DNA from: JAXLQL01 sp046331625
GTDB taxonomy: Bacteria > Acidobacteriota > Terriglobia > Bryobacterales > Bryobacteraceae
Direction: 5' to 3'
Assembly: GCA_046331625.1 (NCBI GenBank)
Contig: JAXLQL010000042.1
Coordinates: 1-47,621, forward strand
DNA length: 47,621 bases
A program made the position numbers and the translations under genes. The stretch's first letter is position 1, and the number at the start of each line of letters is the position of its first letter. The notes beneath the pieces are model-generated. The model was not told the DNA's origin, ran no database searches, and was given only the letters and a program-made list of their open reading frames with translations. This document shows, one piece after another, positions 8,060 through 17,210 of this stretch.

Positions 8060-9319
8060 GTGCCTCAAATGACACGTGCGCGGTGGGGGATCCTCGGATT
8101 GATCTTCTTCGCCACCACCATCAACTATCTGGATCGGATCCTGCTCGGGTTTCTGATTCCGGTGATCCGGCAGGAGATCCACATCAATGACCAGGAGTAC
8201 GGCTACATCACGGGTGCGTTCCAGATGGCGTACACGGTGGGGTTCCTGATTGCGGGGAAGTTCATTGACGCGGTGGGCAGCCGGACGGGATATGCGGTCT
8301 CGTTGATCTGGTGGTCATTGGCGGCGGCCGCGCATGCGCTCTCGAGCGGCGCGGTTTCACTTGGAACGTGGCGCGGCGTGTTGGGGCTGGGCGAGGCGGG
8401 AAACTTTCCGGCGGCGATCAAGGCGGTGACGGAGTGGTTCCCGAAGAAGGACCGCGCGTTCGCGACCGGGATATTCAACGCCGGTTCGAACGTAGCGTCA
8501 ATGGTGGGTCCGCCGCTGTTCGTGTGGATGAATGCGCGGTTCGGGTGGCGCTCCTGTTTTCTCATCACGGCTTCTGCGGGCATGCTTTGGCTGGTGGCGT
8601 GGCTCGTGTGGTACCGCGTGCCAACCGAGCATCCTGGAGTGAACCGCGCGGAGCTCGATTACATCCAGAGCGATGATCGCGAAGAGGCCAGTGCGCCGCG
8701 GATCGGGTGGCTCGAAGCGCTCGGATACCGGCAGACGTGGGGTTTTGCGCTGGCGAAGTTTCTCACCGATCCGGTGTGGTGGTTTTACCTTTACTGGCTA
8801 CCGCCGTATCTGTTCGATGTGCGTAAGCTCAGTCTCCAGCAGATCGGCTGGGCGCTACCGGTGATCTACCTGATGGCCGATCTCGGGAGCGTGGGCGGCG
8901 GCTGGGTATCGGGATTCTTAATCCGGCGGGGTTTCCAGACGGGACGCGCGCGGAAGACGGCGATGGCGTTGTGCGCGGCAGCGATGCCGATTGCGGCGAT
9001 GTCAGTATTGAGCTCGAGCACGGTGCTGACGATTTTCCTGATCAGCATCGCTACGGCCGCGCATCAGGGGTGGTCGGCGAATCTTTACACCACCGCGACG
9101 GACGTGTTTCCGAAACCGGCCACGGCTTCGATCACGGGAATCGGCGGATGCCTGGGCGGACTCGGCGGCGTGCTGTTCTCAGCGGTGATCCCGGGATGGG
9201 TGGTTACGAACTTCGGATACACGCCGGTTTTCCTGACGATGGGTGCGTTCCACCTGATCGCGCTGGCGGTGGTTCACTTCCTGATGGGAGATATGCGAAA
9301 GTTGGAAGTTCGGAAATAA
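8060..9319 (+). CDS. MFS transporter, anion:cation symporter (hexuronate/ACS-like)
   Basis: The 419-residue protein has twelve predicted TM helices. The N-terminal TTINYLDRILLGFLIPVI and the loop 2 segment GKFIDAVGSRTGY are typical of the ACS family (hexuronate, glucarate and similar organic anions). LGLGEAGNFPAAIKAVTEWFP is a further family signature. It likely imports a sugar acid by proton symport. GTG 8060 was chosen because it coincides with the expected transcription start of the TATAAT at 8048; ATG 8069 is the alternative. The sulfatase gene starts three nt after its stop, so they form an operon, suggesting uptake of a sugar released from a sulfated glycan (inference). Confidence 0.9.
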   Translation: MPQMTRARWGILGLIFFATTINYLDRILLGFLIPVIRQEIHINDQEYGYITGAFQMAYTVGFLIAGKFIDAVGSRTGYAVSLIWWSLAAAAHALSSGAVSLGTWRGVLGLGEAGNFPAAIKAVTEWFPKKDRAFATGIFNAGSNVASMVGPPLFVWMNARFGWRSCFLITASAGMLWLVAWLVWYRVPTEHPGVNRAELDYIQSDDREEASAPRIGWLEALGYRQTWGFALAKFLTDPVWWFYLYWLPPYLFDVRKLSLQQIGWALPVIYLMADLGSVGGGWVSGFLIRRGFQTGRARKTAMALCAAAMPIAAMSVLSSSTVLTIFLISIATAAHQGWSANLYTTATDVFPKPATASITGIGGCLGGLGGVLFSAVIPGWVVTNFGYTPVFLTMGAFHLIALAVVHFLMGDMRKLEVRK

Positions 9320-9322
9320 TTC

Positions 9323-10789
9323 ATGCCAATCACTCGCCGCAAGGCGCTGGGGGCCGCGTTGGGAGCCGCCGCTGTGTCGTGCTCCAAACCGAAGGGTCCG
9401 CCGAACATCCTGTTCGTGATGACAGACGATCACGCGCAGGGGCATCTCGGTTGTTACGGGAACAAGCTGACGTCGACGCCGAACATGGATCGGATCGCAG
9501 TGGAAGGTGCGCGTTTCGACAACGCGTTCGTGACGAATTCGCTGTGCGCTCCGAGCCGGGCGACGGTATTGACGGGCGCCTACTCGCATCTGCACGGGAT
9601 TCGAGGCAACTCCGAAGCGAAGGACAACATCGAGAAGATCGATCCGACGATGCCGACGTTTCCGCAACTGCTGCAGAAGGCGGGCTACCGGACGGGACTT
9701 GTGGGCAAGTGGCACTTGAGTCACGATCCGGTGGGGTTCGACTACTGGAACATCCTGCCCGGGCAGGGGCTCTACTTCAATCCGGAGTTCATCGAGAAGG
9801 GGCAACACAAGAAGCTGAGCGGCTACGCGACGGATTTGACCACCGACATGGCGCTCGATTTTCTCGACAAAGATCACGAGCGGCCGTTCTGTCTGGTGTA
9901 TCAGCACAAGGCACCGCATCGCCCGTTCTCGCCGCCGGAGCGCTACTCGGAGGATCTGGCGAAGGTGGAGATTCCGCATCCCCCCACTTACGACGACAAC
10001 TACGCCACGCGCAAGATCGCCAAGGAAGCCGAAGACATGCGCTTCGACACGAGCTTGGCCGGCGACTACAAGAACATGCCGAAGGATCTGAAGCCGGGCG
10101 AGCGGAAGGAGTGGCTGTTCCAGCGGTTCGTGAAAGATTACTATGGCGCGATTCGCGCGATTGACGAGAACCTGGGGCGTGTGTTCGATGCGCTGGTGCA
10201 ACAGGGTAAATACGAAGACACGTTGATCATCTACACGTCGGACAACGGCTTTTTCGTGGGCGACCACGGCTGGTACGACAAGCGGTTCATGTACGAGCCT
10301 TCACTCAAAGTGCCGCTAATGATTCGTGCGCCGGGAGCGGCGCGAGGGTTGGCGCCGCGGCAGATGGCGGTGAACATCGATCTGGCGCCGACGATTCTCG
10401 ATTACGCGGGTGTGGCTGCTCCGGCGACGATGCAGGGCAAGAGCCTGCGCCCGATTCTCGAAGGGAAGGCGTCGCCCGATTGGCGCACGTCGATGTACTA
10501 CGCCTACTACGAGAACTCGTGGGTGCTGGCGGGCAAGGGGCTGGCGGCGCGATCGGACCCGAGTTTCCAATACTTCACGCCGCATCGGATTGGTCCGCAC
10601 CGGGGGGTGCGGACGATGACGCACAAGCTGATCCACTACTACGCGGAAGGCAATTACTGGGAGTTGTTCAGCTTGAGCGAGGATCCGAACGAGTTGAACA
10701 ACGTGTACGGGAAGCTGGGTACGGAGGCAATCACGGCGGAGTTGAAGTCGGAGATGGAGCGGTTGCGGCGCCAGTATCGAGATACGTAG
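9323..10789 (+). CDS. Type I sulfatase (arylsulfatase family)
   Basis: The protein has 488 residues. After a short signal ending AVSC (possible lipoprotein or Tat-like leader, TRRKALG), NILFVMTDDHAQGHLGCYG supplies the metal-binding Asp pair. CAPSR (75-79) is the C-x-P-S-R motif in which the Cys is converted to formylglycine. Later GKWHLSH and TSDNGFFVGDHG provide further active-site residues. It should hydrolyse a sulfate ester on a sugar or aromatic substrate in the periplasm. It is cotranscribed with the MFS gene. A formylglycine-generating enzyme is not in the window. Confidence 0.94.
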   Translation: MPITRRKALGAALGAAAVSCSKPKGPPNILFVMTDDHAQGHLGCYGNKLTSTPNMDRIAVEGARFDNAFVTNSLCAPSRATVLTGAYSHLHGIRGNSEAKDNIEKIDPTMPTFPQLLQKAGYRTGLVGKWHLSHDPVGFDYWNILPGQGLYFNPEFIEKGQHKKLSGYATDLTTDMALDFLDKDHERPFCLVYQHKAPHRPFSPPERYSEDLAKVEIPHPPTYDDNYATRKIAKEAEDMRFDTSLAGDYKNMPKDLKPGERKEWLFQRFVKDYYGAIRAIDENLGRVFDALVQQGKYEDTLIIYTSDNGFFVGDHGWYDKRFMYEPSLKVPLMIRAPGAARGLAPRQMAVNIDLAPTILDYAGVAAPATMQGKSLRPILEGKASPDWRTSMYYAYYENSWVLAGKGLAARSDPSFQYFTPHRIGPHRGVRTMTHKLIHYYAEGNYWELFSLSEDPNELNNVYGKLGTEAITAELKSEMERLRRQYRDT

Positions 10790-11302
10790 GCGCTGGACCT
10801 CATCACCAACGATCTTCGAACGGACGCTGACTCGTGAGTCGAAAGCGGGATTGAGCAAAGACTGAAGCCTGCCCCCGCATCGCGCCGGGGCCGCAATCCG
10901 AGGCGAGGAGCGCTCTACGAGCGCCTGTGAAGCGGGACTGAAGTGCCGTGCAGGCTCATCAGGCCACCCTTTGTGTCCAAGCACTCATAGCCTCCAAATC
11001 GGCCGGTTTTCGACCCTCAAATGCAGCATCTTCGCAGCGCCAAGGGGGCTCCTTGCTTGTTGGTTCCGCGCAGCCGCGCGGCGTTCCCGCTGCAGTTTGC
11101 CCCAGGCTGGCAGTCAATCTTCGTGGCCGGCGAAGATGCCAAAGGATAATGGGCAACAAGTCATCGGTTTTGACGATGTGTTGTTTCCAAAACATCTATT
11201 AGACAAATCGATCGATTCGCCGTAACTTGGGGATGTGAACGGCAAACGAAGCGGCCAACAGGCGCATCGAGCCGGAATCGAAAAGAACCAAGGAGAAAAC
11301 CC
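10790..11302. other. Intergenic region with REP-like remnants, no gene recognised
   Basis: This 513-nt gap has only short open frames without ribosome sites or family resemblance. It contains degenerate REP-like palindromes (10859-10949). An AT-richer part near 11170-11225 precedes the next gene and may hold its promoter; no clear -35/-10 pair stands out. Confidence 0.5.
10859..10949. repeat. Degenerate REP-like palindromic repeat
   Basis: GACTGAAGCCTGCCCCC (10860-10876) and GCGGGACTGAAGTGCCG (10932-10948) are diverged versions, in the opposite orientation, of the paired palindromes GCAGGCTTCAGCCTGC and GCGGGACTTCAGTCCCGC at 47495-47528. Confidence 0.5.
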
Positions 11303-11755
11303 ATGCGAATGTTCGTGAAGACCCTCAGCTGTTTTGCGCTCGCCGCGTTCTCGGCGTCCGCGCTCGAAAAGGAGTTCGTCGATCAATTGCTGCAGGCGGC
11401 GCGCAACATCGAGCGCGATTCCACCAACATCGGCCTGGCCACCAAAACGAAGAAGGCCGATGCCGACGAGGTGAAGAAGACGGTGGACGCGATGAGCACC
11501 GACCTCACCAAGCTGCAGGAACTGGTTGCGCAGTTCGAATCGACCAATCCGCAGTTGAGCGACCGGGACCGCGCCGAGTGGCAGTTGATCAAAGACAAGG
11601 TCAAGCTGCTCGAAATCTTCCATGGTCAGAAACAGAAGCTCGTTGCCGAAGACTTCTCCCGGAACCGCGGCTTGATCCGCGCCCACGCCGGCGGTTTGGC
11701 GAAGCGGGCCCAGAGGCTGCAGGAAACGGCTGCGCGCCTGCAACGCGGATCCTGA
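11303..11755 (+). CDS. Unknown small periplasmic helical protein
   Basis: The 150-residue protein has a signal peptide (MRMFVKTLSCFALAAFSASA, predicted cleavage before LEKE). The mature part appears almost entirely alpha-helical, with charged heptad-like stretches (LLQAARNIERDS, VKKTVDAMSTDLTKLQELVAQFE, RLQETAARLQ) consistent with a helical bundle. There are no cysteines or heme motifs in the mature chain. AAGGAG lies 8-9 nt before the ATG. No family was recognised. It is followed on the same strand by a DksA-like gene and the exporter cluster, but gap sizes do not prove an operon. Confidence 0.6.
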   Translation: MRMFVKTLSCFALAAFSASALEKEFVDQLLQAARNIERDSTNIGLATKTKKADADEVKKTVDAMSTDLTKLQELVAQFESTNPQLSDRDRAEWQLIKDKVKLLEIFHGQKQKLVAEDFSRNRGLIRAHAGGLAKRAQRLQETAARLQRGS

Positions 11756-11839
11756 ATGCGACACCGCGAAGTTGGGCGGCTGCCTGGCGCGCCGCCCAAC
11801 ACACGATTTCTCGAGACACCTCTCAAAGGACCAACTCCG

Positions 11840-12235
11840 ATGACACACTCTGACCTCGCGCGTTTCCAACGTGCACTCGAAGCCAAGCAGGAAGAACTGT
11901 CGCAAAGCTCAGGGCTGCGCGAAGACATCCGAATCGAACGGGCAGCCGATGAGCTCGACTCGATCCAGAATGCAGCCATTCGGGATCTCGCCGTCGTCCA
12001 GCTCCACCGCGACGCGGGACTTCTGCGTCAGGTGGAAGCCGCGATGGCACGCATCGCCAACCAGTCGTACGGGATCTGCCTGGACTGCGATGGCGACATC
12101 TCGCGGAACCGCCTGATGGCTCTGCCTTGGGCTACGCTCTGCATTCGTTGTCAAGAGCAGGCCGACGCCAGCGGAGATGTCGAGGACCCGGCATCTTTTG
12201 ATGATTCACTCGCCTCACTCGCTCTTGCCGCATGA
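11840..12235 (+). CDS. TraR/DksA-family zinc-finger protein
   Basis: The protein has 131 residues. A coiled-coil-forming helical N-terminal half (about 5-70) is followed by a four-Cys zinc finger with Cys at 80, 83, 101 and 104 (YGICLDC...TLCIRC), the signature of DksA/TraR proteins. These bind in the RNA polymerase secondary channel and modulate transcription, often in stress or stringent responses. It lacks the DxxDxA tip motif in a clear form, so it is a paralogue and not canonical DksA. The start is ATG 11840 (AAAGGA about 10 nt upstream). Its TGA overlaps the next start as ATGA. Confidence 0.87.
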   Translation: MTHSDLARFQRALEAKQEELSQSSGLREDIRIERAADELDSIQNAAIRDLAVVQLHRDAGLLRQVEAAMARIANQSYGICLDCDGDISRNRLMALPWATLCIRCQEQADASGDVEDPASFDDSLASLALAA

Positions 12236-12666
12236 TCTTCGCTACTTCCCAGCCCATGACGGTCGCGCACATGCCAATGCCGCCGAAACAGGATCCCAAT
12301 GTACTCGTGCTGTGCTCTGACGGCGCGACCTGGAAGCAAATCCAGCGCCTACTTTTCGACGAGCGGCACCCTGTGCTCCGTGCCGAGACCTACCACGAGG
12401 CGGTGGAGGCGTGCCAATCCGGATCCACGGCAGTGATCGTCTCCGAGGCACGGATCGGAGGCCACACCTGGCGCGACATTCTCACCCTGGCTCGCGGGAT
12501 GCAGCGGCCGGCCTACTTGGTGGTGGTCAGCCGCGAAGCCAACGAAGAACTCTGGCTGGATGTGCTCGACGCGGGAGGCGTGAATGTGTTTTCCACGACG
12601 ACCCTGGGCGACGATCTGCGGCGCTCCGTAGTTGACTCGCTAACGGATTGGATCCATCTCCGGTAG
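12232..12666 (+). CDS. Degenerate receiver-domain protein (pseudo-receiver)
   Basis: The protein has 144 residues. From about residue 23 it follows the receiver fold: beta1 NVLVLCSD, beta3 TAVIVSEARIGG, beta4 AYLVVVSR, beta5 VNVFSTTTL. Compared with response regulators, the phospho-acceptor Asp at the end of beta3 seems replaced by Glu (SEAR for SDAR), and the usual beta5 Lys is missing. It would then be constitutive or phosphorylation-independent, which is inferred by eye. There is no output domain. The ATGA overlap with the DksA-like gene indicates coupled translation, and the exporter genes begin four nt after its stop. Confidence 0.6.
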   Translation: MIFATSQPMTVAHMPMPPKQDPNVLVLCSDGATWKQIQRLLFDERHPVLRAETYHEAVEACQSGSTAVIVSEARIGGHTWRDILTLARGMQRPAYLVVVSREANEELWLDVLDAGGVNVFSTTTLGDDLRRSVVDSLTDWIHLR

Positions 12667-12670
12667 ACCC

Positions 12671-14341
12671 ATGCAAAACAGCACTATCAGTCCTGAAGCC
12701 CGGCTTCGGCAGTTACTCACTGTCGAGCGCAATGACCTGTGGGTCGCCGTGATCTATTCGGTGGCCATCGGAGTGTTGACTCTGGCGCTGCCGATCGCAA
12801 CACAGGCGTTGGTGAACACCATCGCCCTCGGCAACCTGATGCAGCCGTTGTTGCTGCTATCGGCACTCGTATTTGCGACGCTTGCCGCGAGCGGCGTCCT
12901 GCAGGTAATGCGGTTTTACGTCGTGGAGAATATCCAGAGGCGGGTTTTCGTTCGCGTATCCTCGGATACGATTCATCGCCTTCTGCGAGCGCGGCTTTCG
13001 GCTTTCGAGGCGCATCACGGTCCGGAGTTGGTGAATCGGTTTCTCGATGTGGTCACGCTGCAAAAGAGTGGCGCAACGCTGCTGGTGGACGGATTGAGCG
13101 TCGTGATGCAAACTGCGATCGGCATGGTGCTGCTCGCCGTCTACCATCCCTGGTTGCTTGCCTACAGCTTCATCCTGCTTGCGGCGATCCTGTTCGTGAT
13201 CTTTCCGCTCGGATCAGGCGCGGTGGTGACCAGCGTGGCAGAGAGCAAGAGCAAGTACGCGCTGGTGGCGTGGCTGCAGGAAACGGCCCGCTTCCCGTAC
13301 ACGTTTCGATCTCCGCAGGGCGCGAAGTTCGCGATCGGCCGCACCGACGACCTGGTGGCAGAATACCTGCGCCATCGAGCAGGTCACTTTCGCATCCTGC
13401 TTCGCCAAGTGAGCGGGGCGTTCGCGATCAACGCGCTGGCCAGCTCCGCGCTGCTGAGCGTGGGTGGCTGGCTGGTGATCCAGAGGCAGTTGACGCTGGG
13501 ACAACTGGTGGCCGCCGAGATCGTGGTGCAACTGGTGTTGAGCGGCTTCTCGAAACTCGGCAAGCATCTCGAAACCTACTACGACCTCGCCGCCGCCGCC
13601 GACAAGCTCGGCTACCTGCAAGACCTGCCGCTCGAAGAGCCTGGCGCGGTGGAGTTGGCGCGCCGCGAAAGCCCTGCCGGGTTCCAGGCTCGCATCGCGA
13701 GCTTCGGATATCAACGGGATCAGACGGTTCTCGGCGGCATCGAGTGGGACGTGCGTCCGGGCGCTCGAGTGGGCGTCCGCGGTCCGAGTGGTGCGGGCAA
13801 GAGCACTCTCTTCGACCTGGTGCCCGGCTATCGCGATGCCGCGCAGGGGACCGTCGAGATCGATGGGCACAGCGTCGACGAACTGCGGCGAACGAGCCTC
13901 CGCGAACAAGTGGTCCTGTTGCGAGAGCCCGAGATCTTCGAAGGAACGATCCTCGACAATCTGCGACTGGGCTCGGACGCGGATCCGGCCACGGTGCGGC
14001 ATGTTCTGGCACAAGCGGGAATCCTCGATGCGGTGCTCGCGTTGCCGGAGGGTCTCGAAACGAGACTTTCAACTGGCGGGATTCCACTTTCCGCCGGACA
14101 AGTGCTGCGGCTCGCGCTAGCGCGAGCGATCCTACAGCGGCCGAGGCTGCTGTTGATCGACGAGACGCTAGACCGCAGCCATGACTCGCCGGGGATCGAG
14201 CGGCTGCTAGACGTGCTCTTTGATCGCGAGGCTCCGTGGACGCTGGTGGTCGCGTCGTCGCATCCTTCGTTGCTCGCGCGCTGCGATCGCGTCTACGATC
14301 TCAGCGAAAGCAAGCTGAGCCCCGGGGAGGTGACGGCATGA
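12671..14341 (+). CDS. ABC exporter, fused membrane and ATPase domains (type I secretion-like)
   Basis: The protein has 556 residues. A six-helix ABC membrane domain (about 20-300) is followed by a nucleotide-binding domain: Walker A GPSGAGKST (about 371-379), signature LSAGQ (about 473-477, one change from LSGGQ), and Walker B LLLIDETLD (about 493-501). There is no C39 peptidase domain, so it does not process double-glycine leaders. The order ABC, HlyD, TolC with 4-nt overlaps marks a complete tripartite exporter. The substrate is unknown. No ribosome site is visible ahead of ATG 12671; it may be read by coupling from the preceding gene. Confidence 0.9.
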   Translation: MQNSTISPEARLRQLLTVERNDLWVAVIYSVAIGVLTLALPIATQALVNTIALGNLMQPLLLLSALVFATLAASGVLQVMRFYVVENIQRRVFVRVSSDTIHRLLRARLSAFEAHHGPELVNRFLDVVTLQKSGATLLVDGLSVVMQTAIGMVLLAVYHPWLLAYSFILLAAILFVIFPLGSGAVVTSVAESKSKYALVAWLQETARFPYTFRSPQGAKFAIGRTDDLVAEYLRHRAGHFRILLRQVSGAFAINALASSALLSVGGWLVIQRQLTLGQLVAAEIVVQLVLSGFSKLGKHLETYYDLAAAADKLGYLQDLPLEEPGAVELARRESPAGFQARIASFGYQRDQTVLGGIEWDVRPGARVGVRGPSGAGKSTLFDLVPGYRDAAQGTVEIDGHSVDELRRTSLREQVVLLREPEIFEGTILDNLRLGSDADPATVRHVLAQAGILDAVLALPEGLETRLSTGGIPLSAGQVLRLALARAILQRPRLLLIDETLDRSHDSPGIERLLDVLFDREAPWTLVVASSHPSLLARCDRVYDLSESKLSPGEVTA

Positions 14342-15663
14342 GCGAACACTCGGGGATCACGCAGTTCGAGCCGCTGTCTTCGATGCGGCTGGTGCGCACG
14401 TCTCCGCAGGCGCGGTGGCTGGCACTGGGTTTGACCTGTGCGTTCGCCGTGGCTGCTGCCGGTTTGGCGTTCGTGCCGTGGCAGCAGAACATCGGCGGCA
14501 GCGGGCGCGTGGTGGCGCTGACTCCGGTGGAACGCCAGCAGGCCATCGATGCGCCGATCGAAGGCCGCATCCTGCGCTGGCGTGTGACGGAGGGAACGAA
14601 GGTGAAAGCGGGCGATCCGGTTGCCGAGATCGCCGACAACGATCCAGCGATTCTCGATCGCTATCGCCGCGAACGCGACGCGGTGCAGGAACGGTTGCGC
14701 GCGGCGCAGCTTCGGGAACAGTCGCTCGGCGACCGGATCGGCGGGCTGGATGGTTCGCGGCGCAGTGCGATTGCGGCGGCGGATTCTCGCGTCGAGATGG
14801 CTCGCGAGCGCCTGCGCGCAGCGGAACGCGCCACCGATGCCGCCGTGGCCACGCAGCAAACGGCCAAGCTGAATCTTGACCGCCAGAATGGCCTGCATCG
14901 CAAAGGGTTGACGCCGACGCGATCGGTGGAGCTCGCACAGCTCGACTATGACCGCGCCGTGGCGGAAGCAGAGCGCGCCAAAGCGGCGTTGAACTCCGCC
15001 AAAGAGGAAATGAGCGCGCTCGGTGCGGAGCGGCAGAAGACGGAGACAGACTTCCGCGCGATGATCGATGACGCGAAAGCATCTCGCGCGCTGGCGGCGG
15101 CTGAGATCGCCAACGCGATGGCGGCGCTGCAGCCGGTGGAGATGCGGCTGGCGCGGCAATCGACGCAAAGTGTCACTGCGCCGCGCGATGGCGTTGTGCT
15201 GCGGCTGCTGGCGCAACCGGGGAGCGAGGTGCTGAAGGCGGGCGACCCGGTGGCGATCCTGGTGCCGGAGTCCGGCAAGACGGTGGTGGAGTTGTGGGTG
15301 AGCGGCAACGACATGCCGCTCGTTTCGGCGGGCGACAAGGTGCGGCTGCAGTTCGAGGGTTGGCCGGCGATACAGTTCGTGGGTTGGCCTTCTGTGGCAG
15401 TGGGAACTTTCGGAGGCGAAGTCACGCTGGTGGACGCGACTGACAACGGGCAAGGCAAGTTTCGCTTGCTGGTGGCGCCGGATGCAGCCGACGACCCGTG
15501 GCCATCGCAGCGCTACCTGCGGCAGGGAGTGCGTGCGCATGGTTGGGTGCTGCTGCGCACGGTACCGCTCGGGTTCGAGTTGTGGCGGCAGTTCAACGGC
15601 TTCCCGCCCACCATCGCACAGACGGAAATGGCGGCAATGGGTAAAAGCGAAACAAAGAAATGA
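14338..15663 (+). CDS. HlyD-family periplasmic adaptor (membrane fusion protein)
   Basis: The protein has 441 residues: a cytoplasmic N-terminus, one TM helix (about 25-45), a lipoyl-like half (VEGRILRW-type sequence near 78-100: IEGRILRWRVTEGTKVKAGDPVAEI), a long coiled coil (about 105-275) rich in Ala/Arg/Glu heptads, the second lipoyl half (TAPRDGVVLRLLAQPGSEVLKAGDPVAIL) and a beta-barrel. It links the ABC exporter to the TolC-like channel. ATG 14338 overlaps the ABC stop as ATGA and has GGGGAGG about 7 nt upstream, which rules out the longer frame. Confidence 0.92.
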   Translation: MSEHSGITQFEPLSSMRLVRTSPQARWLALGLTCAFAVAAAGLAFVPWQQNIGGSGRVVALTPVERQQAIDAPIEGRILRWRVTEGTKVKAGDPVAEIADNDPAILDRYRRERDAVQERLRAAQLREQSLGDRIGGLDGSRRSAIAAADSRVEMARERLRAAERATDAAVATQQTAKLNLDRQNGLHRKGLTPTRSVELAQLDYDRAVAEAERAKAALNSAKEEMSALGAERQKTETDFRAMIDDAKASRALAAAEIANAMAALQPVEMRLARQSTQSVTAPRDGVVLRLLAQPGSEVLKAGDPVAILVPESGKTVVELWVSGNDMPLVSAGDKVRLQFEGWPAIQFVGWPSVAVGTFGGEVTLVDATDNGQGKFRLLVAPDAADDPWPSQRYLRQGVRAHGWVLLRTVPLGFELWRQFNGFPPTIAQTEMAAMGKSETKK

Positions 15664-17063
15664 AAAAACTCACTCTTCTCTTCACGCTGGCCTGGTGGGG
15701 CCAAGCGGAACGGCTGGAACTGCAGGATGTGCTCGACTCGGTGACGCGCCACTATCCTCCGTTGGCCGTGGCGCTCGCCGAGCGCGAACTGGCCGAGGCG
15801 GAACTGCTGATGGCGCAAGGCAAATTCGATCTGACGCTGCGTGCGCGGGCCGATGCCGATCGCTTTGGCTACTACGAGAACGAGCGGCTGTTCATGGGAG
15901 TCGAGCAGGCGACTACATGGAATGGCGCCGGTTTCTATGGCGGGTGGCGCGTGGGAGACGGCCGCTTCGCGCCATATGAAGGCAAGCTCGATACGCGATC
16001 GTACGGGGAATGGAGCGCTGGGATGAAGCTGCCGCTGCTGCGCGACCGCGCGATCGACTCGAAGCGCGCGGATCTGCGCAAAGCCGAGATCGGGCGGAGG
16101 CTGGCTTCGCTGAGCATAGACCAGCAGCTCCTGGTGATCCGCCAGTCAGCAACGCGCCGCTACTGGGATTGGGTGGCCGCGGCCAAGCGCGTGGAGTTGG
16201 CGCAGGCGATGCTCGACATCGCGGCTGCTCGCGACCATTTCCTGCGCGAATCGGCGCAGGCGGGACAGGTGGCTGCGATCGAAGTGACCGAGAACGCACG
16301 CGCGATTCTGCAACGGCGCTCGTTCGTGGTGGAAGCCGAACGCGCGCTCCAGCAGGCCGCGATCGAGCTTTCGTTGTTCTACCGCGACGCCAATGGCGAA
16401 CCGGTGCTGCTTTCCAAAGATCGCGCGCCGGAAGCGTTCCCGAGTCTGCGGACGATCGACGAGACGAAGTTCCTGGCCGATGTCGAGGCCGCGATTCGCA
16501 AGCGTCCGGACTTGCTTCGCGTGGAGGCGCAGCGGGATCGCATCGAGGTGGATCGCAAGGCGGCGATGAATGACCGCCTTCCGGGCGTCGATTTTCAACT
16601 GGGCTTCACCGCGGAGAGTGGGCGAGGCGATGTGCGGCGTGGTCCGAACGAGATGAAAGCGGCGCTGGTGTTCGATCTGCCGTTGCAGCGGCGAACGGCT
16701 TCGGGGAAGCTTCGCGACGCCGAAGTGAAGCTGCGGCAGGTGGCGCAACGGGGCCGGTTTGCTCGCGATCAGGTGGCGGCTGAGGTGCGCGATGCGGCGT
16801 CGGCGGTGCGCGCGGCGCACGAAAGAGCGGCGCTGATCGAGAAGGAACTGACCGTGGCCCGGGAACTCGAGGAAGCCGAGCGAGCCCGCTTTCAGCTCGG
16901 TGACGGCACGTTGTTCCTGGTGAATCTGCGCGAACAGATCTCGGCCGATACCGCGAATCGCCACATCGGAGCGGTGAATGACTACTTCCGCACGTGGGCG
17001 CAGTACGAGTACGCAGTCGCGGCAGAGGTTCCGATGGGAGTTGCCGCGATCAGCCGGCCTTGA
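15660..17063 (+). CDS. TolC-family outer-membrane channel protein
   Basis: The protein has 467 residues with a short signal peptide (KKLTLLFTLAWWGQA). The mature chain shows the TolC pattern of an internal repeat of long alpha-helices: first half with LAERELAEAELLMAQGKFD, second half with ADVEAAIRKRPDLLRVEAQRDRIEVDRK, and conserved FDLPLQRR before the second beta segment. It should form the trimeric outer-membrane duct for the exporter. The start overlaps the HlyD stop as ATGA. Together with the previous two genes it completes a type I secretion-like apparatus. Confidence 0.9.
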   Translation: MKKLTLLFTLAWWGQAERLELQDVLDSVTRHYPPLAVALAERELAEAELLMAQGKFDLTLRARADADRFGYYENERLFMGVEQATTWNGAGFYGGWRVGDGRFAPYEGKLDTRSYGEWSAGMKLPLLRDRAIDSKRADLRKAEIGRRLASLSIDQQLLVIRQSATRRYWDWVAAAKRVELAQAMLDIAAARDHFLRESAQAGQVAAIEVTENARAILQRRSFVVEAERALQQAAIELSLFYRDANGEPVLLSKDRAPEAFPSLRTIDETKFLADVEAAIRKRPDLLRVEAQRDRIEVDRKAAMNDRLPGVDFQLGFTAESGRGDVRRGPNEMKAALVFDLPLQRRTASGKLRDAEVKLRQVAQRGRFARDQVAAEVRDAASAVRAAHERAALIEKELTVARELEEAERARFQLGDGTLFLVNLREQISADTANRHIGAVNDYFRTWAQYEYAVAAEVPMGVAAISRP

Positions 17064-17210
17064 CGCCGTCCGCGGAGTGAGCGAGCCGGCGATCACGTGT
17101 CTTTGAAAAATCGGATCGTCTTTCGGCTCAGGCGTTTGCGGGAAACGATTTTGCGGGAGCCGAGGCGCTCGCCGGTATCAGTGGAGCGAGAGTCGTGGAG
17201 GGCTCTCGCG

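Noticed and set aside
10948..11202. Small gene in the 10790-11302 gap
   Set aside because: There is no ribosome site, and the product partly derives from the repeat remnants.
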